NCBI RefSeq assembly: GCF_029962835.1
Contig: NC_080573.1
Span: 92,003,501 to 92,067,500 of the forward strand
DNA length: 64,000 bases
Origin: Magnolia sinica
Taxonomy: Eukaryota; Streptophyta; Magnoliopsida; Magnoliales; Magnoliaceae
Direction of reading: 5' to 3'
The translations under genes were made by a program, and so were the position numbers. Each line of letters begins with the position of its first letter. Position 1 is the first letter of the stretch. Below are positions 49,670 to 62,235 of the stretch, in pieces. The notes below the pieces were generated by a model. That model searched no databases. It was given only the letters and a program-made list of their open reading frames with translations, and was not told the origin of the DNA.

Positions 49670-52001
49670 ACGTAATCTCCAACCAGCATTTTGCTAGTCC
49701 TAAGCAAAGTATGCGAAAAATAATCTGAGAACCATAGGATAAATTTTTATATACTCAAGCGGCTTTTGAAAAGCAATCTAGATCACAGAATTCCAAGATA
49801 CATCAATGTTGGGAATTATCTTCTCCTAAACTCAAGTGCACGGCAAAGTTCATGGTCAAATTCAAAGTATTAATCTATCAATTAGAACAATTCTAAACAT
49901 TGAGTTCCATAGGTGTATAGTGCAACCTTGACTTATCACAATTAAAGGTCCAATTCTCAATTTTCATGATATCATTGGTAACCAGAAAGAGCATTCTAGA
50001 TAACCAAACCTAAACCGAAACTTACCTTAAAGTTCAGCCTTTTTATTCTTCCAACTTTTGATTTTTCCATCGATGGCTTCACACTATGTCAACATTTTTA
50101 AAGATCTTTAACAGGTAACCGTTTTTTAAGACAAATGTTTTTTAACTGGGTATTCTTTTCTCTCTTTTTTTTTCATGATGGACAAATTTCCCAGGTTGGT
50201 TCCTTCCATGCTTAATGATCACCAAGTTAATAATTCAATATCGAACTGAACCTTAATGTGCAAGTTGGATGTGACATGTGAAATCATGACTCAATCAATG
50301 TTTAAAACTTCTAATCATGGATTAATAATTCGAACTTAAGTGTAAAATCTAATAAGTAACTGAATTCAAGAATTATAAATCACCAACATTAAGTATCTTA
50401 TACTTCTAAATCAAGGATGACCTTCAAAATCACTCAAATTCACAAAATTTTCAGAAAAATTTAAAAATTTTCCACATTTTTTGCTCAAGACTGAGAAAAC
50501 ATTGATTAGGTAACCTAATCTCCCATCCCCAACCTAAAATCTATATTGTCCTCAATGTAAAAGATATAAACATGCAATGCACATGAGACAACGAAAGTAA
50601 AGGGGAAGTGATGGAAAGGTAGTACCTGATGAGGAAACTGTTCGACTTTTCCAAAGAGATCTCAGTGTGAAGTAGGTCAGCATAAGAGTTAAACCAACAA
50701 AAGCAAACTATCCTAAAATAAATGAAAAGCAAACTATCTTAATGACATAAAGCCAACTATCCTAAAACAGAAAACAATAAACTAATCCTAAACTAGGAAA
50801 GTAAGGGAAAAGCTACTCAGTCATGCCGCTAGGTTCCTCCTCCGGCCAATATCTTGATAAATTTCTCAGTAGGTTTCTCAACAAAATCATCCAAAGCCCC
50901 TTTTTACAATAGGCTTGGATGCTCTGGAGCATAAATTTTCAAAGAAATTTAAGGATCTCATCAAAAAATTATCGTTGAATCGTTTGAGGTATCCAAAGGA
51001 TATATGATTCACCTGTGACAGAAAAAGTTTCAATGTTAGTACTTCATGGTGAATCAGAGACTACAAGTAGATAAAATTCAGAAAAATTCTTAGCAGATGA
51101 TGTAGTCTCAACACATTCCAAAGTTTCAAACTTCGTTTCAATTTCTAACTCCTTCTCCTTTGATGATAAACATTTAGGATCTGAGGAAGGAGGGACTTCA
51201 GAATAAGGGGATTCTATCAGTCAGTGACAACTACCGAGGTGTTGTCTTGCGAGACATCCACTATTTCTTTTATCGTAGGATTGTTTAAATCTACAAAGTG
51301 TGCCAAGCAATTGTCCAAAGAGTTGGGAAATTCAGCTCAGAGTGACTCATTTTTTATATTGAAGTGTGTGATGATCTCCTAAGGATTCCGTCGTCTTTAG
51401 AAGTGGATGGAGGCATATGCTCTCTTGCTCTTGCCTTGTATAGACAAGTTGGGGATCAATAAGCGATGCATTGATGTGAAAACTTTGTTTATTGGTACCA
51501 TCTAGTAAAGGCATTGTATTGTCAAGGGTTGATAACTCAGATGGTGGCCTTAACTGGATGGTTTCAATTCCCAGAGTCATATTAAGCGACTCGTCCATCT
51601 CCCGAATCATATCATCATGCAATTCAGGGGAGTGGTCTAAACATGTCTCACAAGAGTTAGAAGGGTCGGTTGAAAGGGGCTCATCCTCCATATTTAAATC
51701 GGACATGTCAGATGTGTGGAGTAGATTCTTATGATCGATCACTTCATGTACTTCTTTTTTCACCGACCTGGACCAAACTTGAGATTGATTCTAGGGGAAT
51801 TTGGGTTGAATATTCATGATCGTTTTCCCACTACTCATCATCTTCTAATTCCGTGCAGTACACACTTAGGATTGGATCACATTCTTCACATTCTATTCCT
51901 AGATTGGGTTAAGGTTCGAATAAACTAACCTCTCCCTCTTCATTGAAACCAAGTGTGTCATGTGAGTGAAGTGTGTCATTATCATTATATTTGAAAGACA
52001 C
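49670..52001 (-). other. Athila-like interior without RT/integrase: acidic ORF remnant plus non-coding 3' region
   Basis: The minus-strand frame 51763-51347 encodes an acidic, Ser/Asp-rich stretch (SDLNMEDEPLSTDPSNSCET) like the linker regions of Athila polyproteins. From 51340 to 49670 I see no coding sequence. In a complete element the RT, RNase H and integrase would start near 52000 and take several kb; none of their motifs is present. Confidence 0.6.
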
Positions 52002-54299
52002 TCACATCTCTTGATCAAGGTGGGAAGAAATCACCACTGAGTATGTCTCATCTTGGCCTAAATAGACATATTTCAAATTAAAGGGCAAAGCTTTTAGGTC
52101 AAGATTCGGTGCCTTGAGCTTAGATGGTAGAGGCACTACATTACTTTGGGGTAATTCTTTAAATTGTGGCCTCCACCAGTTAACTTCAAGTACCAGTGCA
52201 GTATTAAGCATGACACTCGTCTCCTTAATCATTTCATTATCAAAATCGTGGGAATGGGCTAGGCATGTCAGAGGATAAGGTCATCAAAGTTCTATTTTTC
52301 ACGAAAGAGTCAATCATGTTAATGTCGTGGAAATCATTATCATCCTCTAACCATTTACCTGTGTTGAAAAAGATATTCAACTCTAATGTCATATTCCCAA
52401 AAAACATACTCATGACTCCATTCTTGCAATTAATGATTACGTTTGAAGTGGTGAGGAATGAGCGACTAAGAATGACGGGAGTTTGAGTGCTCATGTTACT
52501 GATGGGTTCCGTATCTAGGATGATAAAATCTACTAGGTAGTAGAATCTGTCAACCTGGACCAACACATCCTCAATTATCCCTTTCGGTACATGCACTGAG
52601 CGATTAGCAAGTTGTAATGTGGTTAGGGTGGGTTTCAATTCACTCAAACCTAACTGTTTGTAAACTAAGTAAGGAATCAGATTTATGCTTGCTCTTAAAT
52701 CAAGAAGTGCGTGCTCAATGCGGTAATTCTAAATTACACAAGTCGTTGGGCTACCAGGATCTTTGAATTTCTGTGGCACATCTTGCTTTAGGATGGTACT
52801 CACTTTTTCAGTTAACAAGATTTTCTTTTGAATATTTTGTCATCTTTTGGTTGTACACAAGTCTTTCAGAAATTTGACATATAAAGGTATTTATTTTACG
52901 ACATCAAGTAGAGGAATATTGACCTTTACTTGTTTCAACACCTTTAGGATGTCTTGAGAGTTAGAGAGAGGTTTTAGTGCAATCAACCGTTGAGGGAATG
53001 AGGCAATTGGCTTATCTTGAAGTTCCGGTTCCAATTTTGTGGAGTAGTGCTAGGTCTATCATTGTTGTCCTCTTACGGGTCCTTAGGCTTTTCAGCCCGA
53101 ACTGGAATAGTTTTGTCAATGGTCTTCCCACTCTTAAGAGTGGTGATAGATTTAGCTTGCTCCATCTGATTTGAAAAGCTTGGATTACTTATCTCGTATT
53201 GTGGTTTAAGATTAGGGAGAAGTTGAGTAGGAAACATCCCCCTTTCTATAATGATAACACGTGAATCCATATTTTGCAAATATTTTGTAAGTTCTCATAT
53301 TGCTTGAGTAAGCTCTTGAGTTTGTGTGGAATTTGGAACCGGTTCTTCCTAAGGTTTCACTTGATATGGAATTTGATTAAAGAAACCTTGTGAGGTAGCA
53401 GTTTGTCCATTCCTCAAACTAAAGTTTGGATGATTTCTCTAATTAGGATTATATGTATTGGAGGTAGGTCCATTGAAAGGTCTTTGGTAATTGTTTACGG
53501 TATTGGATTGCTCATTCAACACCTCTTGAAAGGTAGGTATTGTTGGACAATTTTCAGTTATGTGAATATTGCAAGCACAAATACCGCAAACAGTTTCCTT
53601 AACCTTATCTTTCTTTAGTTCCATGGCCTTGAATTTTCTTACGAGATTAGACAATTTAACCTTGATATCATTATCCTCTTTCAGAAGGCACAATCCACCC
53701 TTCTCCTTTGATTGAGTGAGCCTAGAAGTGGTGCTTGATTTTGGGTAAGTGTCCCATGATTGTGCATTTTCTACAAGTCTGTCCAAGTAATCCCACACAT
53801 CATCGACATTTTTATTCATGAATTCCCCATTACACATTGTCTCAACCAATTGGCACATGAAAGATGTCAGTCCATCATAGAAAAAGTATGTAATGCACCA
53901 CATTTCAAAACCATGTTGTGGGCATGAATTGACAAGATCCTTGAACCTTTCCCAACATTGGAAGAATGTTTCATCCTCCTTTTGGGCGAGTTCATGATTG
54001 ACTTTCTAAGGGTGTTCATTTTATGATGTGGAAAATTTTTTCTTTATGAACTCCCTTATCATATCATTCCATCTGCCAATAGATCTGGGATGTAGTGAAT
54101 GCAACCATGCCTTAGCTTTCTCTTTCAAAGAAAATGAAAAGAGTTTCAGTCTGACCGTGTCCACAGATACGTTTGGAAAATATAAAGTGGCTATAATCTT
54201 ATCAGACTCTTTCAAGTGCAAATATGGACTTTCAGATTCAAGTCTATAAATTTTTGGAAGGAATTGGATCACCCCTGGCTTAATATCCCTGTGTCCCAT
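52002..54299 (-). pseudogene. Athila-like gag and aspartic protease
   Basis: Minus-strand order: MGHRDIKPGVIQFLPKIYRL at 54299; a retrotransposon-gag core ending FSLKEKAKAWLHSLHPRS; stops near 54020; the second gag half to about 53450 with an intact CCHC knuckle CGICACNIHITENC; a Gln/Asn-rich spacer with stops; protease from about 52700 (LLDLRASINLIPYLVY, where DLGAS is usual) through ANRSVHVPKGIIEDVLVQVD and TPVILSRSFLTT to 52240; then WRPQFKELPQ and LKYVYLGQDETYSVVISS (52232-52002), the segment that normally precedes RT in Athila. The last motif is followed by non-RT sequence, which dates the RT loss to a deletion near 52000. Confidence 0.85.
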
Positions 54300-54325
54300 A
54301 TTTCTCAGAAAAACGTAACCATCAA

Positions 54326-54343
54326 TCTATGGTAATGGTGCCA
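54326..54343 (-). other. Primer-binding site of the Athila-like element
   Basis: The minus strand reads TGGCACCATTACCATAGA, seven bases after the 5' LTR end. It is a degenerate match to the TGGCGCCGTTGCC-type site typical of Athila-like elements. It supports minus-strand polarity. Confidence 0.65.
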
Positions 54344-54349
54344 AAAACT

Positions 54350-55174
54350 TGTTCACAACCCCAAGTGTAGGGTCGGGATGTAGTAATAATCTTGGTAAAA
54401 TCGAGGTCGAATCCATAGGGATTGAACCTTGTACGTATTCTGAAAGTAATTAGAACTAGAATTAGAAGAAGATGTAATCTACACTAGGAGAATGTAAGAG
54501 GATAATGATGAATTATTAAACTAAAACTTGTAAAATTTAAAGGTGGGAAAACTAGGGTTTTTAAGGATCCACTTGTAGAGATCAGGGAGATCTATACTTG
54601 ATTCACAAACACAACTGGAATCAGAGTCCCATCTTCATCCAATTGGAAGATATGTCATTAAAAATCAACTATGAACTTCCTTTGATCTAGTTTTCAATGA
54701 ATGATAGGTATGAGAATTAGAAGTGACTCCATTACTAAACCATGCCCATGAGACAAAGCAAACAACAGAATGTACCAATCCATAACCAATCTAAGAGAAT
54801 TATAAATGTTAAGAAGGATTTCATCATCCAACCATGCCCAGGGGACGATGGTGAACAATAGGCTTCCTAAGCTCACAACCTCAATAATGAAAAGAACATA
54901 CTCAAAGCTATCACAGATCTATTGTAATTTAAGTCACAACAAACCATTAAAAACTATGAATATTCCTTATAATCAAACCAAAATCAAAGAGAGTTTAATA
55001 AACATGAATCAAGCTATAGAAAGTATCCCATCGCGCTACAAGCTTCACCTCTTAGCCCTAGCTAAGAGGTTTAACTCATCATAGACATGATGATCTAAAA
55101 TCTTAGAAAAACATTAAGGAAGAAAAAACCAAAGAAGAAGGAAGAAGGAAGAACTCTCTAGCCACTGACCACGA

Positions 55175-55220
<46 letters not shown>

Positions 55221-56491
55221 TCCACGTCTGGTTCCTGGACGATGCTCTACACGCCCTCTCTCTCTCCTTTTATAGCATAAGGTAAGGCGGCAGGGAGGAG
55301 TCGGTCGGTTAGGATGTGTTGGTGGCGTGCGTAACCTTACGCAACAAGAAAACGCGCAAGCACCTTGCGTTTGGAGGAAATGTAGGCACCGTTTTTCATC
55401 CCAACCTTTGGTTTAGCTTCATAGCTAGGGTCGGCTCTGGCCTGGATTCCACCTGAACGGTTCGGATTGGCCAACCGATCAGAGATGGTGGGTCATAACC
55501 TCCCAAAAATCCTAAATTTCATAGACGTGCGTAACCTTAGGCATGGGAGTTGCGTTGAGCCCTGTGGGGCCCACTTGGAGTAATTTTTAATGGATCGGGG
55601 CCACTCATTGGCCTCGTAGGGTTGATTCAGGCCATGGGTAGAAGTTTGAACTAGATCAGAGTTTTAGGTGGGCCACAGCACTGATCAACATGCGTCAGCT
55701 TCTCATATCTTTGCGAGCTTGTTCTTGTGCATGATTGCATAAGAACAACAAGGTTTTGGTCGGCGCCCTCCCCTGGACACAATGGATGGCTCCGATCATT
55801 GAACCAGATGATGACGGTGGTCCCATAAAGATCGTCCATACTGACGCTGGTGGAAGAAAAACGAAAGTTTCCATTTTCAATGAGAGATCGGGACAGCGTG
55901 CGTTAATTGATCTCTTGGTTTCGATGCACTGCGAGATTACGTGTGCTGTGTGTGCACGCACCCCAAGGTGGGCCCATATGATGTTCATGAGAAATCTACT
56001 TTGACCACTTACTTCCTCATCTAATTTAAGGGGCTAAGACCAAAATTGAAGCATATCCAAAGATCAGGTGGGCCCCAAATCAGTGATCTATGGCTAATCT
56101 TTCTAGTTGGACCACTTCCATAAAGATCTAATGGCTGAATTTTTACGTGTATGGTTACTTTATGATCCTCAGGCTAGATATAAAGTTTTAAGCCAAACGG
56201 ATGATGGGAACTCCGTGATCTTTCATTTAAGATGATTTTTAGGTCTATTTATCTTTAATTATTTAATTTTCTCGGATCTTTGGCATGTAAATTCTTCGAT
56301 CTCGGTCTCTTATGATCCATCCCTTGCCTTGGTGATTCTTGAGCATCAAATCCATGCTTTTAGTACCCTTTTCAGTTCAAGCTCTTAAATTCACCTTGCA
56401 ACACAAACATGATTAAAATAGGGCATTAAACATTATCATGTTCATAAAACCAAGTAATAACTGGGGTCTAATATGCAATATTTGACCCTCA
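54350..56491 (-). repeat. 5' LTR of the Athila-like element
   Basis: It begins (minus) TGAGGGTCAAATATTGC and ends GGGGTTGTGAACA. About 2,142 bp. The CT tract at 55173-55214 is longer than in the 3' LTR. Scattered substitutions separate the two LTRs, so the insertion is not recent. Confidence 0.85.
55268..55274 (-). promoter_or_regulatory. LTR TATA box (TATAAAA)
   Basis: Counterpart of the motif at 48444-48450, in the 5' LTR, where it would drive the element's transcript on the minus strand. Confidence 0.6.
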
Positions 56492-56497
56492 ATAGTA

Positions 56498-57892
56498 GCT
56501 CGGTGATTATGGGGTTAGGGACCCCTGATGTTTGTTGTTGTTGTGGTTGGGCCATGACTATCTATTTTTCAGCGGCCGTCAACTCTCGAGTAATTACAAA
56601 AGAAAAGGAAAGAGTTAATTGATGTAAAAGCAGGAAGTTTAGTATAGGAAATATATGAGCGAGCGATCTCAACCTAAGTTAGATTGGATGGTGTAGACAA
56701 CGGGCTGATTTCTAATGGCCTAAGAATTTTTTATTACTATCGCTAGAGGTCAAGTAGAAGTGGGGAATGGTGATGGATTAGGACGATAAGGGGTGAGATA
56801 CCTCTAATCAAAGTGAAGATCAAAATTATTCAATCTCTCTCTATCTAGCTACCATTTATTCCAGCACTTATTAAAATGAGCCTCCTGATGTTGTTTCAAG
56901 CCTTCCTCAATCTCTTTTGAGTAGTCATCAATAGAAAGATAGGGTCGGTACTTGGTTTTTAAGTACGTTTTGAAGGAAGATATGGCCTCGGACGAAGTAC
57001 CTGACGACCATCGAGGCCCGGTGGATGCTTATAGTAGTCGATCCTCTATTATTGGAGAAGGTTTAAGAGGACTGATGCACCGAAAGGAAAGAATTTCAGC
57101 TTTAGGAGGTGGATTGGGCAAAACTCCTAAATATTAGATCTTCTCTGGGGCTGGTGAAGGTTGAGGAGTGGGCGCAAATACTTCAGGATTTTCTGTTACG
57201 ACCTCTTGGCTTGCTGGAGTAGCACTCTCATTCGTTTGAGTTTGAGGAGGAGGGGAAGCGGCTGATCTAGTTTTCGGCTTACTTATCTTCTTGGTAGGTG
57301 GAGCAAACGGGGGAGAAACCACTCTCTTTGCTTCTATTTATGAGGCGAATTGGCTGGCGAGCTCGGTGTGATCCCTGTCGCCCAACAATATGTTGTAATG
57401 ATGCTTCCACCATTCGAAGAAGCTATCCATTGCCTAAGGAAGGTTAGGATAGCTGGGGAGCTCAAGAGCATTAGCTCCTTTGGGGAATGAAGAGTGGAGG
57501 GATGAGTAGAGGCTCGCGTTGGTCACCATAAGGCTACCGTATGGTGGTTGGTTGTAGGTTTTGTGAGTGAGGGGTAGGGAATACACTGGATGAGGCCAAA
57601 TTACTGAGCAAATTGTGAAGGATAATACTGCTCAACCTCAGCCTTGGTGTTCTTACCTTGTTTAATCATCCCCCCATACGAAAGATCGCGGTCGATGAGC
57701 TAACTGCCCTACACTTGGTGCAATCAACTGGTCAATTAGTCATCATCTAGCTCAAACCGGCTTGTAAGCCAGCCTGGACCATATTTCTCTCCCTCTGAGA
57801 AGGGCATGAAAGTCTTATTCTTCTTAGTCTTGTCTATGGAGAGGAAGGCAGTGATGTAGAGCTCGCATGAGAGACTCTCCTGGAGGGAATGG
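56498..57892 (-). pseudogene. Plant-mobile-domain-like transposon ORF, right half of an interrupted gene
   Basis: The minus strand from about 57860 reads ELYITAFLSIDKTKKNKTFM, EGEKYGPGWLTSRFELDDD, then several stops, VEQYYPSQFAQ with FGLIQCIPYPS, and a Pro/Ser/Thr-rich tail (57322-57134: PPFAPPTKKISKPKTRSAAS). 'Y.P...ArQFG..Q.iP' recalls plant-mobile-domain/putative plant transposon proteins, but I am not certain. The reading is cut at 57893 by a long LTR and at 56491 by the Athila-like element. Its continuation lies at 47547 and below. Confidence 0.45.
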
Positions 57893-58145
57893 TGTCATGC
57901 CCTAAATTCGAAAACCGAGCTCACAAAATTTTTGATCATCGAATCTAGTACCGACAGCCTTCGTAGTACTCCATTCTCGGCTCCCAGCGCCCATACGTCA
58001 GATTTCGATCTTGGGATCCTACAAGGAGGATTTTCAGTGTAAATTTGTTTCACGAGAAGCATAACCACAAGTTTACCCAAATCACAAAGGCAACATCATC
58101 ATCATATATCCACTAATATAAACAGTTAATTAGAATGCTGAAAAG

Positions 58146-58148
<3 letters not shown>

Positions 58149-58183
<35 letters not shown>
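58149..58183. repeat. (AT)n microsatellite
   Basis: Perfect AT dinucleotide run within the LTR. Confidence 0.95.
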
Positions 58184-58187
<4 letters not shown>

Positions 58188-59739
58188 CGATGCCCCAGAA
58201 GATAGCTACACACTCCAAGCTTAACGCTGCTATGACCTAATGCCACCTGCACGCATCTATCGTCTATAAGCTATAAAAAGCTTAGAGGGTGGTGTAAGTG
58301 TGTGTGCAAGGTAACTGCCAAGTATGCAATAGCAGAGCAATGTGAAAACATGCCAGTAATTTCATAAATACCACCAGCCTTATCCAGGCTATGTAATGCA
58401 AAAACATAATAAGCCAATATCATATACTGAGGAAGTAATGTAGATCAGTTATGCAATGCGGAGACATAGTAAGCTAAATATCATATAATGAGGATGCAAT
58501 GCAACATGTAAATCCTGACAAGTTCACGAATAACATCAACCTTATTTAGGCCATATAAATACAGAAACATAGCAGCCCAAAATGCCATATGCCGCAAATG
58601 TAATGCAATATGTAGTGCGAATGAAATAACCAAGCTAGAGTGTGAAGTCCGGATGATAGTATGTAGTATCGCAGGTTATGGGGTCCATCACAAGGGACTT
58701 CTATCCAAACCAGTCCCATACCTAAATTTGGATAGTTAGACTCAATGTGTTAAACTCCTGATCTCAGGTTTTCGCGCGCCCTAATCGAAATCCTAGCCAT
58801 TGCAAAGGTACACATAACAAATTAGTTGCGCACCACCAGCCCAAGTGGATAGTGAATGAATGAATGAATGGGTAAAATTCTAAGTATGCAACTCCTGCTC
58901 AATAAGTCCACATATCAGTACTCTACATCTTTGCGATCATCACTTGGGTCTAGTACACTTCACACTGGCTGCTGCCTTCCTAGCCGCACAACCAAGTGAG
59001 TGAAAGAGACCTCACTACCCGCCTACTAATATCAGCTCGGCTCGTCGGTAGTGGACCCATTCATAAGCTGGTCAAACTCAGCCTAGCTTACAGCCCTCTC
59101 ACTCAGCCGGATAAGGCCACACCCCCTTCCAATCGACCACGACATAGTGAGAGATGTGGCCTAATGGTATATGACCATCATGTGCTTATGTATCCACTCG
59201 GTGTAGATGTTGGAGCATCTCCTGGCCACGGAGGTTTAGGAACTTTCACCTACGGACAATTAACGTTCTCAGATGCTCGAACTAAACATTTCGGTGTCCC
59301 ATCTGGCCATCCACGACATGCCTGTGGAGGCCATAGCCCTGATATTATTAGGGTGAATAGTGGTCATATCACAAAATGTGAGATGCATGAGTCATACCAT
59401 TCAGTCATGCATCAAACATAAGCATACTACGCGCTCATGTGGGGCAACACCGCCTCTTAGGGAGTCCCATAATAATCTGCTCAATGGCATGTGATATGAT
59501 CAATCACTCCTCATATCAAGCATACATATGATGCTTATAGGCATGGATCGTGGAGCTATACTAAGTATGTTATATGATGATGATGTACTTTTCTCATGTC
59601 AAGGATGGGCCTAACGAGGCCCAAGGGAAGGTCATAATGTGGACATTTAATCATCATTGCCCATCAATGTGGACATTCAACCAACATTGCTCCCAAAGAA
59701 TAGCCCTCATAGGGCTAAACATATAGTGGGGCACATGGC

Positions 59740-60410
59740 CTCACATACAACATAATGGGCCTCACATAAGAGCTCACTATATATCACAATGGGCCATATC
59801 ACATGGGCCTTACACATTGTAATAGGCCGCATCTCATGGGCCTAATACACATCACAATGGGCCATATCACATGGGCCTTACACATTGTAATAGGCCGCAT
59901 CTCATGGGCCTAATACACATCACAATGGGCCATATCACATGGGCCTGATATACATCAAGTTGGCCGCATCACATGGGCCTCATATACATCAAGTGGGTTG
60001 CATCGCATGGGCTTCATATACATCACAATGGGCTGCATCACATAGGCCTTATATAACGCAAAGGGCCGCATCTCAAGGGCCTCATATACAACACATCGGG
60101 CCTCATCATATGGGCCTCATATACAAAACATCGGGCCTCACTCATGGGCCACATATACATCACATTGGGCCTCACCAAATGGGCTACAAATACATCATAA
60201 TGGGCTTTGCTAGATGGTCCACAAATACATCACAATAGGCCATATCCATGGGCCTCAAATACATCACAATGGGCCTTATACTTGGGCCTCAAATACATCA
60301 TAATGGGCCATGTCCCATGGGCCTTGAATATATCACAGTGGGTCACAACCCATGGGCCTTAAACACATCACAATGGGCCTCTCATACGGGCCCAATATAC
60401 ATCACATCAA
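59740..60410. repeat. atgggcc-type irregular tandem repeat in the LTR
   Basis: Dozens of 'catcacaatgggcc' and 'catatgggcct' units with 40-70-bp spacing. One 67-68-bp unit (cacaatgggccatatcacat ...) is repeated almost exactly at about 59795 and 59862. Related units lie at 32770-33060 and 38700-38900. Confidence 0.85.
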
Positions 60411-61699
60411 GGTGGGACCCACATACTATATTTTCATTTTATTATATCTACACCATACATCTATTTTTAGAGATCATTTAGAGCATTACCCAAAAAAATG
60501 AATCATATCGAAAGATCATCTAGACCATAGCACAAATGACAGTGGAGATAATGATTTTGACTGATAAACGAATCACAGGGCCTATCATAATGTTTATTTT
60601 CCATCTAATCTGATCATAAGGTCACAAAGACCTAGATTAAGAGGAAAAACAAATTCCATATTGATTCAGAACTTCTGTGACCCTAAACGAGTTTTAATGG
60701 TAAACGTTCAATCCTTCACTGATTTTTGCAGTGTGGTCCACCAGATAAATGGTGTGGATATAAAACATATACATCAATGGTGGGTCCCACCGTCCAGCCA
60801 TCTGGACAGTGTGGATAAGACCCATACATCATGATCAAACCCACAGAACTTACTGGTGTCAGTCCAGCAGCTTTGAGCTGCGTGGGACCCACCATTTGGA
60901 TGGACGGTGTGATAAAACACAATATAGGTGGGGTCCATGGATGCACAGTGTGGATTAACACATATATCACGATGGGTATCCACAGATGGACGGCGTGGAT
61001 AACAATTACATCATGGTGTGCCCCACATAGCACCGTCCATGAATGGACGGTGTGGAAATAGAATACATACATCAACGTGGCCCCACCTCCACACGTGCAG
61101 CACATGTGGGGTGGGTCCCACTAAGATTTAAATCTATCTCATTCTCTTTGTATTACCATAAAACGATCCCTACAAATGGCTGGACAGTATGGATTTAACA
61201 CATACCTCAAGATCAGGTGTTGTCTAGGCCCCTTGGACGTACAGCCTGGATAATAAATACATCAACAGTGGTCCCCACCGTCCAGATCACTAGATGGTGT
61301 GGATTGAAACATGAATCAGGGGCCCACATGCCTACTGATAAAAATACAACAACTATACAGCTGGTGAGACCCATAGAGCTTGCTGATGTAAACAACAACT
61401 ATATACCACTGGGACCCACATAGATGGACGGCCTGGATCACATCATGAGGGTCCACCGTCAGATGGATAGTGAGATATAACACATACCCCATGATGGACC
61501 ACACAACTTGTTGGAGTCAATACATCAACTATATAGCTGGTGTAAGGTACACCAGCCAACCTTCTTTCGGGCAGGTGGGTCCCACGTGGGCCACATGGAT
61601 GGACGATTTGGGTATAATGCATGCCTCACGGTGTGGCCCACCATCCCAGTTAGTAGACGGTGTGGATAAAGCACATACATCAGGGGGGCCATCTACAAG

Positions 61700-61751
<52 letters not shown>
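61700..61751. repeat. (GA)n microsatellite
   Basis: Perfect GA run. The equivalent position in the other minus-strand LTR (34441-34463) has a shorter GA run. Confidence 0.95.
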
Positions 61752-61752
<1 letters not shown>

Positions 61753-62235
61753 GACGGAGATGGGAGGAGCTCCACCACTATGAGCTCCTCCATGTACATG
61801 CATATATTAAGATGGCCCCAAAAATTGTGTGGACCCTAATAAAAATCAAGATCTAGCACCATAAACACCCACCGATTTCACTCCTTCTTGGCCCCTTAGA
61901 ATGCTAAGCTCTTAAGCTTTCTCTTTGATGGTGGAAGATGAAGATTAAAGGGTGGAGATGGGAGATTAGGGGGTAGGAAGTGGGCCACACTTTAGGCTCT
62001 TTCTCTCTTGGAAAGCTTGGATGTTAGCTCTCTCTTGGTGCTTGGGGAATGGGTAGAGAATGAGAGAGAGAGAGAGAGGGGATGTAAGTAGAGAGGGATG
62101 GGTGTGATGGGTGAGTGATGGGTATACTTGACTTGAGAGGTATGGGTTGTGTTGACTTTGGGGAAGAGAGAGGTATGGGTGACTGATGGTTTGTACTTGA
62201 CTTGTGATTGATAGATTGATGTGATAGATTGTAGA

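Larger units (their letters stand above)
47548..56491 (-). mobile_element. Athila-like gypsy retrotransposon, gag-protease only, with two 2.1-kb LTRs
   Basis: Two direct repeats, 47548-49669 and 54350-56491, match along their length and bound a 4.7-kb interior with minus-strand gag, a zinc knuckle and aspartic protease, but no RT, RNase H or integrase. A primer-binding-site-like sequence follows the 5' LTR (54343-54326). The flanks share agtagc (47542-47547 left; about 56494-56499 right), consistent with a target duplication, though the right LTR edge is ambiguous by 2 bases. The element is therefore non-autonomous (TR-GAG-like, or a deleted Athila). It is inserted into a minus-strand pseudogene whose halves lie on either side. 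Confidence 0.85.
57893..62235 (-). mobile_element. Tekay-type long LTR, distal part, minus orientation
   Basis: On the minus strand this ends ...GGGCATGACA at 57893 and corresponds in content to the tail and middle of the 35082-40772 LTR: ccgacagcctt and tgagctcgg tail, cccacttgg-type region, atgggcc repeats, then the gtgggccc/accgtccagc field and the CT-rich arm (62235-61900). Its own LTR start (the GC-rich block) is absent on this side because a plus-strand LTR begins at 62236. Its start should lie beyond the window if this is a nested insertion. Confidence 0.7.
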
